A stretch of DNA of 64,000 nt from Winogradskyella undariae (GCF_013285155.1 NZ_JABTEL010000002.1:372001-436000); one strand, 5' to 3'; counted from the stretch's first letter, positions 48,127 to 57,328 are shown. Numbers and translations: made by a program. The notes: generated by a model not told the origin, from the letters alone.

Positions 48127-50180
48127 TGACAAAAGATAAAAATATTTATATTAATAGAGAGTTAAGTTGGTTAAAATTTAATGAACGTGTTTTACAAGAA
48201 GCAGCAGATAAAGATGTGCCGCTTATTGAGCGTTTACGTTTTTTAGGTATTTTTTCTAATAATTTAGATGAATTTTTTAAGGTACGTTATGCGACTGTAA
48301 AACGTATTTATGAAGCGGGTAAAGGTGGTAAATCTGAATTAGGTGGTATCAGAGCAGGTGATCTTTTAGAAGAAATAACCCAAATTGTTATTGAGCAACA
48401 AACCTATAGTTTAGAGATTTTAGATGAGATTGATTTAGAACTTCAGAAAGAAAATATCTATGTTATAAATGAAACAGAAATAAGCGAGAGTCAACATGAA
48501 TTTATCAAAAATTATTTCTACCAAGAGCTAAGTCCGGCTTTAGTTGTTATAATGTTAAATGAGGATATTGCTTTGCCAGAACTCATGGATATTTCAGCTT
48601 ATTTAACAGTTAAAATGTCTAGAGAGGGTGTTAAAGATCAAGTTGCTTTAATTGAAATTTCATCAGCGATGGATCGTTTTGTCGTTTTGCCTAGTGATGG
48701 TGATGCTGACTATATTATTATGGTAGATGATATTCTAAGATATTGCTTAGACGATATTTTTAATATTTTTGAATACGATAGTATAAGTGCTCACATGATA
48801 AAGATTACAAGAGATGGTGAGCTCGATTTTGATAGTGATTTAAGTAAGAGTTTTATAGATAAGCTTTCAGAAAGTGTTAAAGATAGACAAAGCGGAGCTC
48901 CTGTACGTTTTATCTATGATATGAGTATTGACCAGCGCACTTTAGATTTTCTATTAAAGCACATGGCTATTGATGAAAAAGAAAGTATTATTCCTGGTGG
49001 ACGCTATCATAATCGTAGAGATTACATGAGTTTTCCAAGTTTAGGTAGAACAGACTTGCTCTACGATAAAATTAAGCCACTTCCGGTAAAAGGGCTTAGT
49101 TTAGAAGAAAGTATATTTAAAACGATTGCGACTAAAGATTATATGGTTTATACGCCTTATCATACTTTTTCTTATATCGTTAAGTTTCTAAGAGAAGCTG
49201 CTTTAGATCCAAAAGTAAAAACGATAAAAATAACTATATATAGGTTAGCTCAGATATCGCATGTGGCCAGTTCTTTAATTAATGCTGCTAAAAATGGAAA
49301 AAAAGTAACTGTTTCTATTGAGCTTAGAGCACGTTTTGATGAAGAAGCAAATATTAATTATGCTGAGCAAATGCAAGATGAAGGTATAAAGATGCTTTTT
49401 GGTGTGCCAGGATTAAAGGTGCACAGTAAAATGTGTGTTATAGAGCGTGAGGAGAATGAAAAATTAGTGAGATATGGATTTATAAGTACCGGTAACTTTA
49501 ACGAGTCTACAGCTAAAATCTATACAGACTTTACATTAATGACTTCAGATGCAAAGATTTTAAAAGATGTAAATAAAGTATTCAATTTCTTTGAGGTCAA
49601 TTATATTGTTAATCGATATAAGCACATCATCGCATCACCTCATTATACAAAAACTAAGATATTTTCTTTAATAGATAAAGAAATAGAATGTGCTAAAAAA
49701 GGAAAACCAGCTTATATAAAACTAAAATTGAATAGCATTAGTAGCTATAAAATGATAGATAAATTATATGAAGCGAGTAGAGCAGGTGTAAAAATTCAGA
49801 TGATAGTTAGAGGTATTTGTTGTTTAGTGCCAGGTGTAAAAGGCATGAGTGAAAATATCGAAATCATAAGTATTATCGATAAATTTTTAGAACATACTAG
49901 ATTGTATATCTTTTCTAATCATAATGACCCTAAAATTTATATTTCTTCAGCAGATTGGATGACAAGAAATATTGATAATAGAGTAGAGGTTAGCTGTCCT
50001 ATATACGATGAAGATATAAAGCAAGAACTTCTAGATTTATATAAAATTTGCTGGAATGATAATGTTAAAGCAAGAATAATTGACGAAACCCAAAATAATA
50101 CTTATCTTAGAAACGACAACCCAAAAATAAGGGCTCAATTTGAAACATATAAGTATTATTTAAATAAATTAGAAGTGTAA
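48126..50180 (+). CDS. ppk1: Polyphosphate kinase 1
   Basis: A 684-residue PPK1 that makes polyphosphate from ATP through a phosphohistidine intermediate. Family motifs are YINRELSWLKFNERVLQEA at the start, then FKTIATKDYMVYTPYHTF, the catalytic His433 in KVHSKMCVIE, and GFISTGNFNESTAKIYTDF. The E. coli enzyme uses His435. The start is the ATG overlapping the sixA stop codon (TAATG); the longer frame from 48066 is inside sixA. ppx follows after four bases. Confidence 0.97.
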   Translation: MTKDKNIYINRELSWLKFNERVLQEAADKDVPLIERLRFLGIFSNNLDEFFKVRYATVKRIYEAGKGGKSELGGIRAGDLLEEITQIVIEQQTYSLEILDEIDLELQKENIYVINETEISESQHEFIKNYFYQELSPALVVIMLNEDIALPELMDISAYLTVKMSREGVKDQVALIEISSAMDRFVVLPSDGDADYIIMVDDILRYCLDDIFNIFEYDSISAHMIKITRDGELDFDSDLSKSFIDKLSESVKDRQSGAPVRFIYDMSIDQRTLDFLLKHMAIDEKESIIPGGRYHNRRDYMSFPSLGRTDLLYDKIKPLPVKGLSLEESIFKTIATKDYMVYTPYHTFSYIVKFLREAALDPKVKTIKITIYRLAQISHVASSLINAAKNGKKVTVSIELRARFDEEANINYAEQMQDEGIKMLFGVPGLKVHSKMCVIEREENEKLVRYGFISTGNFNESTAKIYTDFTLMTSDAKILKDVNKVFNFFEVNYIVNRYKHIIASPHYTKTKIFSLIDKEIECAKKGKPAYIKLKLNSISSYKMIDKLYEASRAGVKIQMIVRGICCLVPGVKGMSENIEIISIIDKFLEHTRLYIFSNHNDPKIYISSADWMTRNIDNRVEVSCPIYDEDIKQELLDLYKICWNDNVKARIIDETQNNTYLRNDNPKIRAQFETYKYYLNKLEV

Positions 50181-50184
50181 GAGG

Positions 50185-51090
50185 ATGTTGAAAATACAAA
50201 AATATGCAGCTATCGATATAGGTTCTAATGCTGTACGATTATTAATATCAAACATAATAGAACAAGGTGACGCCCCAGTAGTATTTAAGAAAAATTCATT
50301 AGTTCGTGTTCCTATTAGATTAGGAGCAGATGTATTTCTAAAAGGTGAAATATCAGAATATAACCAAGAAAGAATGTTAGATACCATGAAAGCGTTTAGT
50401 CTATTAATAAAATCACATGGTGTTGTGCGTTATAAAGCATGTGCAACTTCTGCAATGAGAGAAGCAAATAACAGTTCTCCATTAATTGAAAAAATATTAA
50501 AGACATCTGGTATTAGTATTGATGTTATTGAAGGAGAGGAAGAAGCTGCTATAATTGCTGCAACAGATTTGCAATCTTTTATAGACCCAGATAAAACGTA
50601 TCTTTATGTAGATGTTGGTGGTGGTAGTACAGAATTTTCGGTGATACATAATGGAGATAAAAAAATATCTAGATCATTTAAAATAGGAACTGTAAGACTC
50701 TTAAATGATATTGTTAAAAATGAAACATGGCAAGAATTAGAAAGATGGATTAAAGGAAACACCGGTCAGTATGATAAAATAGAATTAATTGGTTCTGGTG
50801 GTAACATTAATAAAATCTTTAAAATTTCAGGAAAAGCGATAGGTAAACCATTGACCTATTTTTATTTAACGAGCTATTATAAAATGCTTCAAAATTATTC
50901 TTATGAAGAACGTATAACTGAGCTAAACTTAAATCAAGATAGAGCAGATGTTATTATTCCGGCGACAAGAATTTATTTGTCAGCCATGAAATGGAGTGGA
51001 GCAAAAGATATATATGTTCCAAAAATTGGACTTTCAGATGGGATAATAAAAAGTATGTATTTTGAAACAGTTTCTAGTGTTACAGTCTAA
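50185..51090 (+). CDS. ppx: Exopolyphosphatase/guanosine pentaphosphatase (Ppx/GppA)
   Basis: A 301-residue actin-like ATPase-fold phosphatase with the phosphate-binding motifs AAIDIGSNAVRLLI, CATSAMREANN, and YVDVGGGSTEFSVI, then GSGGNINKIFKI. It degrades polyphosphate from the end or hydrolyses pppGpp. It begins four bases after ppk1, so synthesis and breakdown of polyphosphate lie in one operon. Its length matches the short form of the family. Confidence 0.93.
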   Translation: MLKIQKYAAIDIGSNAVRLLISNIIEQGDAPVVFKKNSLVRVPIRLGADVFLKGEISEYNQERMLDTMKAFSLLIKSHGVVRYKACATSAMREANNSSPLIEKILKTSGISIDVIEGEEEAAIIAATDLQSFIDPDKTYLYVDVGGGSTEFSVIHNGDKKISRSFKIGTVRLLNDIVKNETWQELERWIKGNTGQYDKIELIGSGGNINKIFKISGKAIGKPLTYFYLTSYYKMLQNYSYEERITELNLNQDRADVIIPATRIYLSAMKWSGAKDIYVPKIGLSDGIIKSMYFETVSSVTV

Positions 51091-51196
51091 TTTTTAGCAC
51101 AAAACGTTCCATTTACCCGATTTTTTTAATTGTATATCTATTAATTAATTAAGAGGCTCATTATTTATATATATTAGTCCTCTCAAATTGAAAATT

Positions 51197-51727
51197 ATGA
51201 AAAAATATTTTATTGCCTTGTTATTTGTGTCTGTGACTTCTTTCGGAATGTCTCAAGAGATTTTTTATGGAGTTAGAGGTGCTTTAAATGTGTCGAATCT
51301 AGATTTTGACCCTGATGCTAGTTTTGAAAACCAACACCGTAACGGTTTTGCTTTTGCTGGTTTTGTTGATTTTGGAATTACAGAAAATGTATCTTTATTA
51401 ACAGAGTTACAATGGTCTGCAGAAGGAGGAAAGGATTCTGAATTAAGAGCAGATTATCTTAAGTTACCTATTCAATTAAGATTTTCACTTTCAGATAATC
51501 TTAAGGTTGGATTTGGTCCTCAGATAGCTTTAAAGACTTGGGAATATGAAGATAGTTTTTCTACATTCGTTTTTTCTGGTGTTGCCGGAGCAGAATATAT
51601 GATTACTGATGAGTTATTCTTAGATGTTAGATATTATTACGGAATTACTAATATTTTAGATGAAGACTTAACGAGTGTTGAAGCTAAAAATCATGTTTTA
51701 CAATTTGGTTTTGGTATCAAAATTTAA
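51197..51727 (+). CDS. Outer membrane beta-barrel protein
   Basis: A 176-residue barrel-type protein with signal peptide (KYFIALLFVSVTSFGMS) and the PorT/OmpW-like outer-membrane pattern (YGVRGALNVSNLDF at the first strand, then alternating aromatic strands, ending in FGFGIKI). The final Ile after Phe-Gly-Phe fits an outer membrane barrel end. The start is the ATG at 51197 and not the TTG at 51188. Its function is unknown. It ends at a bidirectional terminator. Confidence 0.8.
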   Translation: MKKYFIALLFVSVTSFGMSQEIFYGVRGALNVSNLDFDPDASFENQHRNGFAFAGFVDFGITENVSLLTELQWSAEGGKDSELRADYLKLPIQLRFSLSDNLKVGFGPQIALKTWEYEDSFSTFVFSGVAGAEYMITDELFLDVRYYYGITNILDEDLTSVEAKNHVLQFGFGIKI

Positions 51728-51745
51728 AACTCTACTAAACACTAT

Positions 51746-51785
51746 AAAAAAAAAGCCTTAACTTTTAAAGTTAAGGCTTTTTTTT
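51746..51785. terminator. Bidirectional terminator between the barrel gene and miaE
   Basis: A perfect 14-bp stem (AAAAGCCTTAACTT with its complement), with A-run and T-run on the outside, lies between convergent genes. Confidence 0.9.
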
Positions 51786-51817
51786 ATGTTGTAAAATGAT
51801 AGACTATAATATTGGTT

Positions 51818-52405
51818 TTATCCATGTATAGTTTCCTTATTACCTAAATTTTTCATTATTTCAGCTTCAAAATCTAGTAAGTCCTCCCATTTTTGATCAA
51901 CTTCAGCTCTATCACCGTATTTACGAGCAAAATTTAAAAACATTGTATAATGTCCGGCTTCGCTAATCATTAATTTTCTATAAAATTTAGCTAGTTTTTT
52001 GTCTTCTAATGCTTCCGATAGTAATCTGAAACGTTCGCAACTGCGAGCTTCTATTAATGCTGCATACAATAGTCTATGTACTAACTGGGTTGTTCTACTG
52101 CCTCCTTTAGGAAAGAATTGAATTAAAGCAATAACATAATCGTCTTTACGATCTCTACCAAGTGTCCAACCGTTTTCTAATATAAGATCATGCACCATTT
52201 TAAAATGGCTCATTTCTTCATTGACCAATTCTATCATTTCTTGTACGAGTTCTGTATATTCAGGGAAACCTACAATTAATGAAATAGCTGTACTCGCAGC
52301 TTTTTGCTCGCAATAGGCATGATCGATTAAAATATCTTCGATGTTTTTTTCAACAATATTAACCCATCTTGGATCCGTTGGTAATTTTAGTCCTAGCATA
52401 ATCAT
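51818..52405 (-). CDS. miaE: tRNA-(ms2io6A)-hydroxylase MiaE-like
   Basis: A 195-residue diiron enzyme of the MiaE group, which hydroxylates the isopentenyl side chain of ms2i6A37 in tRNA. The ferritin-like helices with Glu/His ligands are visible in IDHAYCEQKAAS, NEEMSHFKMVHDLI, IEARSCERF and ISEAGHYTMFL, matching the E...ExxH...E...ExxH scheme. The start ATG overlaps the stop codon of the upstream lipoprotein gene by four bases (ATGA), so the two are coupled. It lies in an operon with that gene and dnaX. Confidence 0.9.
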   Translation of the reverse strand: MIMLGLKLPTDPRWVNIVEKNIEDILIDHAYCEQKAASTAISLIVGFPEYTELVQEMIELVNEEMSHFKMVHDLILENGWTLGRDRKDDYVIALIQFFPKGGSRTTQLVHRLLYAALIEARSCERFRLLSEALEDKKLAKFYRKLMISEAGHYTMFLNFARKYGDRAEVDQKWEDLLDFEAEIMKNLGNKETIHG

Positions 52406-52986
52406 TTTACTTCAATTTGAACAATATTTGACTTTCCTTTACTATTTATAAATAGAGTGTGAGAGGCCGACTTATCTGACTCAGGAATAGCATATAAAAT
52501 ATCTATAACGACCATGTTTTTATAAGTGGGATCATCATTAACCTGAATAAATTTTAAAATAGCTAATTTATCAAAATTATATAAATCTGATCCCTCAACT
52601 AAATTAGGGTTATAGTTAAAGGCTTTATTTACTTTTTCTTTATTAAAATTCTCTTGGTAAATTACCTTTTCATTTTTGGAGACGGTAATATCAAATTTGA
52701 AATTTCTATAGTATGTTTGGTAGTTAATAGTGTCTTTTATTTTAGAGAATAAAACGCTATTAGACATATCTGTATAGGTTTTGATTTTTACGCGGTAACC
52801 GTTGCTTATTAAGGTATCTACTTCGTGTTCAAAATAAGTATCAGGGATAAAGACGTTAGTTTCTAGATTAACGGTTTTTTTAAATTCTTTTACACTTTCA
52901 GATAAAGCTTGAGATTTAGATTTTCTGTTTTCACAACTTGTAAAACCAATAACTATAATTATTAAGAAGATTAAATAGTTTTTCAT
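52402..52986 (-). CDS. Uncharacterised lipoprotein
   Basis: A 194-residue lipoprotein with signal peptide and lipobox (IIVIGFTSCEN, Cys18). The mature part is polar and has no domain that I recognise; segments such as YRVKIKTYTDMSNSV and LFINSKGKSNIVQIEVK suggest beta strands. It starts four bases after the dnaX stop and overlaps miaE by four bases. It is thus the middle gene of dnaX-lipoprotein-miaE. Confidence 0.6.
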   Translation of the reverse strand: MKNYLIFLIIIVIGFTSCENRKSKSQALSESVKEFKKTVNLETNVFIPDTYFEHEVDTLISNGYRVKIKTYTDMSNSVLFSKIKDTINYQTYYRNFKFDITVSKNEKVIYQENFNKEKVNKAFNYNPNLVEGSDLYNFDKLAILKFIQVNDDPTYKNMVVIDILYAIPESDKSASHTLFINSKGKSNIVQIEVK

Positions 52987-52990
52987 AGTA

Positions 52991-54712
52991 TTAAATGTCT
53001 AACCCAAATGTCTGTCTCAATATCTCAATATTTGGATTTTTTTCTTTTAGTTTTTCATACTTTTCCTGAGGTGTGTATGCGAATTTTTTTGCAATTTCCT
53101 CATTAACTGTAATGTCTAATTTAAGATCGTAGTTAAGTAGTTTTTTCTTTATAAAAGACATTAAAGGAGATTCAGCTCGTTCTAATTCAATCTTATTTGT
53201 AGTATTAGAATACGTTAAATGAATGGTAGTGCCTTCTAATTTTGGATGATCCATTTGTAAAATGGATGCCATAATTTTTTCGCCTTTTTTATCCAATTGG
53301 TCCGTGTACTCTTTCCAAGCTACTGATAAGGCTTCTTGTGTTACGGGTTCTTTTGGTAAGTTATCTTCATCAATAACCACATCCATTTGACGTAGTTGGT
53401 GTTCTTTTTTTTCTCTTATACTTTTTAAAGAAAAACCTGAAGTACGTTTACTCGGTTGATCTAGTGATATTTTAGGCGTAGGAGTTGGTGTAGCAACCGT
53501 TTCTTTTTTTTTAGCTGAAACTGCTGGTATCGTTTTTTGAGATTCAGAATGTTTAACTTCTGTAGGTTTTGGTTTTGAAACAGAAATAGGTGTAATACCC
53601 TTTGCTCTGAAATACGAAGGTGGAATTATGAAATGCTTAGAATTTTTTTTTTCTCCATCAAAAGTGATAGAGGCAAGTTGCATAAGTGTTAACTCAACGA
53701 GTAAGCGTTGATTTTTACTGGTCTTATATTTGAGATCGCAGTCATTGGCGAGCCGTATACCTTCCATTAAAAACTCATGTGATGTTTTCTGAGATTGTTC
53801 CTGATATTTAAGACTGGTGTCTTCTCCAACTTCAAGTAAAGGAATCGTCACTGGGTTTTTGCAGACCATTAAGTCTCTAAAATGAGAAGCTAAACCAGCA
53901 ATGTAATGATGCCCGTCAAATCCTTTAGAAAGAATAGTGTTGAATTGCACTAGTAATTCAGGAATCTTATTCTCTAAAATAAAATCCGTACTTGTAAAGT
54001 ATGTTTCGTAATCTAATACGTTTAAGTTTTCTGTAACAGCTTGTCTGGTTAAATGTTTACCAGAGAAACTTACAACACGATCAAAAATAGATAAAGCATC
54101 ACGCATGGCACCATCTGCTTTTTGAGCAATAATATGCAATGCATCATCTTCAGCTTCAATACCTTGTTCTTTTGCTATATATTTAAGATATTCTTTAGCG
54201 TCAGAAACCGTAATACGTTTAAAATCAAAAATCTGACAACGCGATAATATTGTTGGAATGATTTTATGCTTTTCCGTTGTTGCTAAAATAAAAATACAAT
54301 GTTTAGGAGGCTCTTCTAATGTCTTTAAAAAAGCATTAAAAGCTGCTTGAGACAACATGTGTACCTCATCAATAATATAAACTTTATATTTTCCTACTTG
54401 TGGAGGAATACGAACTTGGTCGGTTAAGCTTCTAATATCATCTACAGAGTTATTAGAGGCGGCATCGAGTTCAAATATATTAAAAGCAAAATCTTCATCT
54501 TCACTTGTATTGCCATCACTATTTATCATTTTAGACAAAATACGAGCACATGTTGTTTTACCAACTCCTCTTGGTCCTGTAAATAATAAAGCTTGTGCTA
54601 AGTGATTGTTTTCAATAGCATTCAGTAAAGTATTAGTAATAGCTTGTTGGCCTACAACATCCTTAAAGGTTTGTGGTCTGTATTTACGAGCCGATACTAC
54701 AAAGTGTTCCAA
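52991..54712 (-). CDS. dnaX: DNA polymerase III subunits gamma/tau
   Basis: A 573-residue clamp-loader ATPase. Walker A GPRGVGKTT (about 46-54), Walker B and the DExH-like IIDEVHML (113-120), the SRC motif LSRCQIF (156-162) and domain III (to about 352) are present. The zinc-binding Cys group that normally lies between Walker A and B (usually four Cys) is absent: the stretch from about 62 to 80 is acidic and lacks Cys. C-terminal domain IV/V (to 573) binds polymerase. Two poly-A runs, A10 (53643-53652, codons 354-357) and A9 (53514-53522, codons 401-403), lie just after domain III; see findings. Its ATG is at 54712. Confidence 0.95.
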   Translation of the reverse strand: MEHFVVSARKYRPQTFKDVVGQQAITNTLLNAIENNHLAQALLFTGPRGVGKTTCARILSKMINSDGNTSEDEDFAFNIFELDAASNNSVDDIRSLTDQVRIPPQVGKYKVYIIDEVHMLSQAAFNAFLKTLEEPPKHCIFILATTEKHKIIPTILSRCQIFDFKRITVSDAKEYLKYIAKEQGIEAEDDALHIIAQKADGAMRDALSIFDRVVSFSGKHLTRQAVTENLNVLDYETYFTSTDFILENKIPELLVQFNTILSKGFDGHHYIAGLASHFRDLMVCKNPVTIPLLEVGEDTSLKYQEQSQKTSHEFLMEGIRLANDCDLKYKTSKNQRLLVELTLMQLASITFDGEKKNSKHFIIPPSYFRAKGITPISVSKPKPTEVKHSESQKTIPAVSAKKKETVATPTPTPKISLDQPSKRTSGFSLKSIREKKEHQLRQMDVVIDEDNLPKEPVTQEALSVAWKEYTDQLDKKGEKIMASILQMDHPKLEGTTIHLTYSNTTNKIELERAESPLMSFIKKKLLNYDLKLDITVNEEIAKKFAYTPQEKYEKLKEKNPNIEILRQTFGLDI

Positions 54713-54777
54713 TGCTTACTGAACTTATTTTACACCTTTCGGTGCTGTGAGATTAATTATTTTTGAATACTGAATTA

Positions 54778-54785
54778 CAAATTTA
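54778..54785 (-). promoter_or_regulatory. Candidate -7 box for dnaX
   Basis: TAAATTTG on the minus strand, about 66 bp before the dnaX start; the -33 element is unclear. Confidence 0.3.
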
Positions 54786-54849
54786 AGAATAAGGAATTAA
54801 ATGGTCTTTATAAGTCGTGAAATTTAATATGAGTTATTAACAATTTATG

Positions 54850-54857
54850 TATTTTTG
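54850..54857 (+). promoter_or_regulatory. Candidate -7 box for rnpB
   Basis: TATTTTTG matches TAnnTTTG and ends seven bases before the P1 helix of RNase P RNA, as expected if transcription starts near 54864. The -33 element is weak. Confidence 0.45.
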
Positions 54858-54861
54858 CAGG

Positions 54862-55194
54862 CTAGTAGATCGCCTTATCGATTCTAAATTTATTTAGGGT
54901 AGGAAAGTCCGAACACCATAGTGCAATCATAGTGGCTAACAGCCATCCATCGAAAGGTGAGGAAAAGTGCAGCAGAAAGTATGTACAGGTAATGCTGTAG
55001 TGAAACCAGGTAAACTCTATGTGGTGCAATGTCATGTATACTAACGTTTGAGCGTACACGCGCGATTGTTAGAGGGTGGGCAGCTAAAGTTTGCTGGTAA
55101 CAGTAAGCGTAGATAAATGATAAGGGCTTTTTTTTATTTTGAAATTTATTTCTTAAAAAGAAAAAGTACAGAATTCGGCTTATAGATTTACTTA
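54862..55194 (+). ncRNA. rnpB: RNase P RNA (bacterial class A)
   Basis: The catalytic RNA of RNase P, about 330 nt, is on the plus strand and needs no protein-coding frame. Conserved segments are GGAAAGTCCGAACAC (54900 region), ACCAGGTAAAC, AGAGGGTGGGCAGCTA and the 3' element ACAGAATTCGGCTTATA. The P1 helix closes it: AGTAGATC at 54864-54871 pairs with GATTTACT at 55185-55192, with one G-T pair. Short open frames overlapping it on the minus strand are chance. A terminator follows at once. Confidence 0.92.
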
Positions 55195-55201
55195 AACAAA
55201 C

Positions 55202-55238
55202 AAGCTTCATGTTTTTTTACATGAAGCTTTGTTTTTTA
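55202..55238. terminator. Terminator of rnpB, also facing rsmD
   Basis: AAGCTTCATGT pairs perfectly with ACATGAAGCTT across a 6-nt loop, with T-rich sequence following, between convergent genes. Confidence 0.85.
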
Positions 55239-55251
55239 TATGTTATAAAGG

Positions 55252-55794
55252 TTAAGATTTATATTCAAAAAAACTGAACATATTACCACCGTAACTTTTT
55301 GAATAAGCATAATTTTCTAAATGACTTATGTCGGTATGTTTAGAATGTTCTACAACTAATATACCCTCGTCTTCTAGTAATTCATTTTTGAACACTAATT
55401 CTGGAATCTTAGAAAAAGCTTCAACATCAAAATCATAAGGAGGATCTGCAAATATAATGGTATGCTTTAGTTTCGATTTTTCAAGAAACTTAAAGACATC
55501 ACTTTTTATAGTGGTGATATTCATTTCAAAATCTTCTGCAGTTTCGTTAATAAATTTAATACAACCAAAATGAGCATCAACAGCTGTGACTGTTTCTGTA
55601 CCTCTTGAAGCAAACTCGTAACTAATATTACCAGTACCAGAGAAAAGATCTAAAACAGAAATGTCATCAAAATAATATTGATTATTTAGAATATTAAATA
55701 AGGCTTCTTTCGCCATATCTGTAGTTGGTCTTACAGGTAATTTTTTAGGAGCCGATATACGTCTGCCTTTAAATAATCCAGAAATTATTCGCAT
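55252..55794 (-). CDS. rsmD: 16S rRNA (guanine966-N2)-methyltransferase RsmD-like
   Basis: A 180-residue SAM-dependent methyltransferase with motifs MRIISGLFKGRRI, TTDMAKEALFNIL, FSGTGNISYEF (the SAM-binding loop), and the catalytic DPPYDF, then LVVEHSK. RsmD methylates the 2-amino group of G966 in 16S rRNA. The 5' end overlaps the DUF3822 gene's stop by 10 bp. The next neighbour upstream is a DUF3822 protein, the usual Bacteroidota arrangement. Confidence 0.92.
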   Translation of the reverse strand: MRIISGLFKGRRISAPKKLPVRPTTDMAKEALFNILNNQYYFDDISVLDLFSGTGNISYEFASRGTETVTAVDAHFGCIKFINETAEDFEMNITTIKSDVFKFLEKSKLKHTIIFADPPYDFDVEAFSKIPELVFKNELLEDEGILVVEHSKHTDISHLENYAYSKSYGGNMFSFFEYKS

Positions 55795-56600
55795 TCAAAG
55801 GAATTTAAAATTAAAAAATATTGATATAAGTTGTTTTTGTCTATGCTGTCTGCTATTGAAAACGGATACTCTTTATTAATGAAGTTAACATATCTTACAT
55901 AGTTATATAGTAAGTTATAAAGTTCATCTTCTAATTCTATATTACCAGATAATTCAATAGGTGTTGTCTCTGTATCTAGTTTTAATTGTTCAAAAACAAA
56001 TAAGATATAATAAAGAAAATCTTCTTTACTATGATATTCAAAAACATTAAAGAGTTGAAGTTTATTGTTTTCTACAACAAGTAATTCAACTGTAGTTTTA
56101 TTAATGTTAATGAAAACTATCGGTGTTTCTTCAGCTTTTACATTTTGTAAAATAGAATCTATTAGTATGCTTGAAGAATGTTTGTATTCAAATTCTCCAA
56201 AGGTGTCAAAAATATAATTATTGATATTTACGTAAGGTACATAAACATTTACGCTTTTATTAAAAGGAATTTCGTCTTCTGTAATAAAATCGTTTCGTAA
56301 TATTTTTGAATTAAATTTTAAATAATCGGCTTTATGGCTAGCGTCGTATAATTCTTCAGGAACTAATGTAGATAATTCATTTTGATGTATAACATATACA
56401 GCATTGAAGTCGTCTGAAAAAACAATGTTACTACTTAGTTCTGTTTTTAAATGACAGAGAACCTCGTCTGGAGTCTGTTTTTGCTCAAACGGAATCATTT
56501 TGAGAAACTCAATAGTATTTTGAGTTTTGTTTAGTATACAAAAAGAAAGCCCATTCAAATTAATTTGAATGGACAGCTCTTTAATATTATTTATTTTCAA
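55785..56600 (-). CDS. DUF3822-family protein
   Basis: A 271-residue cytoplasmic protein of unknown function, found next to rsmD in many Bacteroidota. It has an actin-like appearance: FSDDFNAVYVIHQNELSTLVPEELYD and a second half IVFININKTTVELLVVENNKLQLFN and YHSKEDFLYYILFVFEQL. I do not see catalytic motifs. It starts two bases before the membrane protein gene's end and overlaps rsmD by 10 bp, so it sits in a three-gene operon. Confidence 0.75.
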   Translation of the reverse strand: MKINNIKELSIQINLNGLSFCILNKTQNTIEFLKMIPFEQKQTPDEVLCHLKTELSSNIVFSDDFNAVYVIHQNELSTLVPEELYDASHKADYLKFNSKILRNDFITEDEIPFNKSVNVYVPYVNINNYIFDTFGEFEYKHSSSILIDSILQNVKAEETPIVFININKTTVELLVVENNKLQLFNVFEYHSKEDFLYYILFVFEQLKLDTETTPIELSGNIELEDELYNLLYNYVRYVNFINKEYPFSIADSIDKNNLYQYFLILNSFECE

Positions 56601-56602
56601 AC

Positions 56603-57328
56603 TTATTCTTTATTTGTGTAACTTTTTGGCCAGTTTCCTTTAGTGAATACTTCATCCATAGAACCTACTTTTAAAGAAGTTCCGTTAACACCATCTACAG
56701 ATATTACTTGATTTTCTTTTTCTATTAAGTATGATTCTTGGCCATCTAAGATAACCGATTTTTCTATACTTGCTTCAAAAACAGGGAATTCATCAATTTT
56801 GCCTGCTTTTAATGTAAATTTAGCACCTTCTTTACCAATACCAACATTCATCATTTTTTTGTAACGATCACTTCCCTTAAATAAAGAATCTTTAACAGAG
56901 TAGTAACTTAAGGTATCAATAAGTGTAAGTGTCTTCATTGTTTCAACACCTCCAAAAGCAGCAGTACGCTCTTCATCTAATACTAAAGTATCACGTCTTT
57001 GTGTAATTGGAACTTTACCAGTTTCAACAAATTTAATTAGAGTATCAAAGTTATCAGTGTAAGTTCCTTTAACATCTTTATATGCTAATTCAGAATCTCT
57101 AATATCAATAAGACGATCAATAACTACAGCAAAACGCTTTTCTTTCAATTGGTTAAATGCAATTTCTCTGTAAACAGACATGTAGGTGATATAACCTAGA
57201 AAAATAATTAAACACCATAATAATATGTTTAATACAGGTTTTATTTTCTTAGGAACAAATTTGTCAATTAACCATACAATTCCTACGGTTAAAATTATAA
57301 TAACTACAATTGCTATAATTACTTTCAT
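56603..57328 (-). CDS. Two-helix membrane protein
   Basis: A 241-residue protein with two closely spaced N-terminal membrane segments (VIIAIVVIIILTVGIVWLI and ILLWCLIIFLGYITYM) and a soluble C-terminal part with KEKRFAVVIDRLIDIRDSELAYKDVKGTYTDNFDTLI. That last stretch resembles pilin-like or DUF-type assembly proteins (a YKxxxGxYxxxFxxL pattern), but no sure match is seen. It ends two bases before the DUF3822 start. Function unknown. Confidence 0.7.
   Translation of the reverse strand: MKVIIAIVVIIILTVGIVWLIDKFVPKKIKPVLNILLWCLIIFLGYITYMSVYREIAFNQLKEKRFAVVIDRLIDIRDSELAYKDVKGTYTDNFDTLIKFVETGKVPITQRRDTLVLDEERTAAFGGVETMKTLTLIDTLSYYSVKDSLFKGSDRYKKMMNVGIGKEGAKFTLKAGKIDEFPVFEASIEKSVILDGQESYLIEKENQVISVDGVNGTSLKVGSMDEVFTKGNWPKSYTNKE

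Noticed and set aside
54862..55210. Two minus-strand open frames of 65 and 106 codons
   Set aside because: They lie over the RNase P RNA, whose conserved motifs and P1 pairing explain the sequence.
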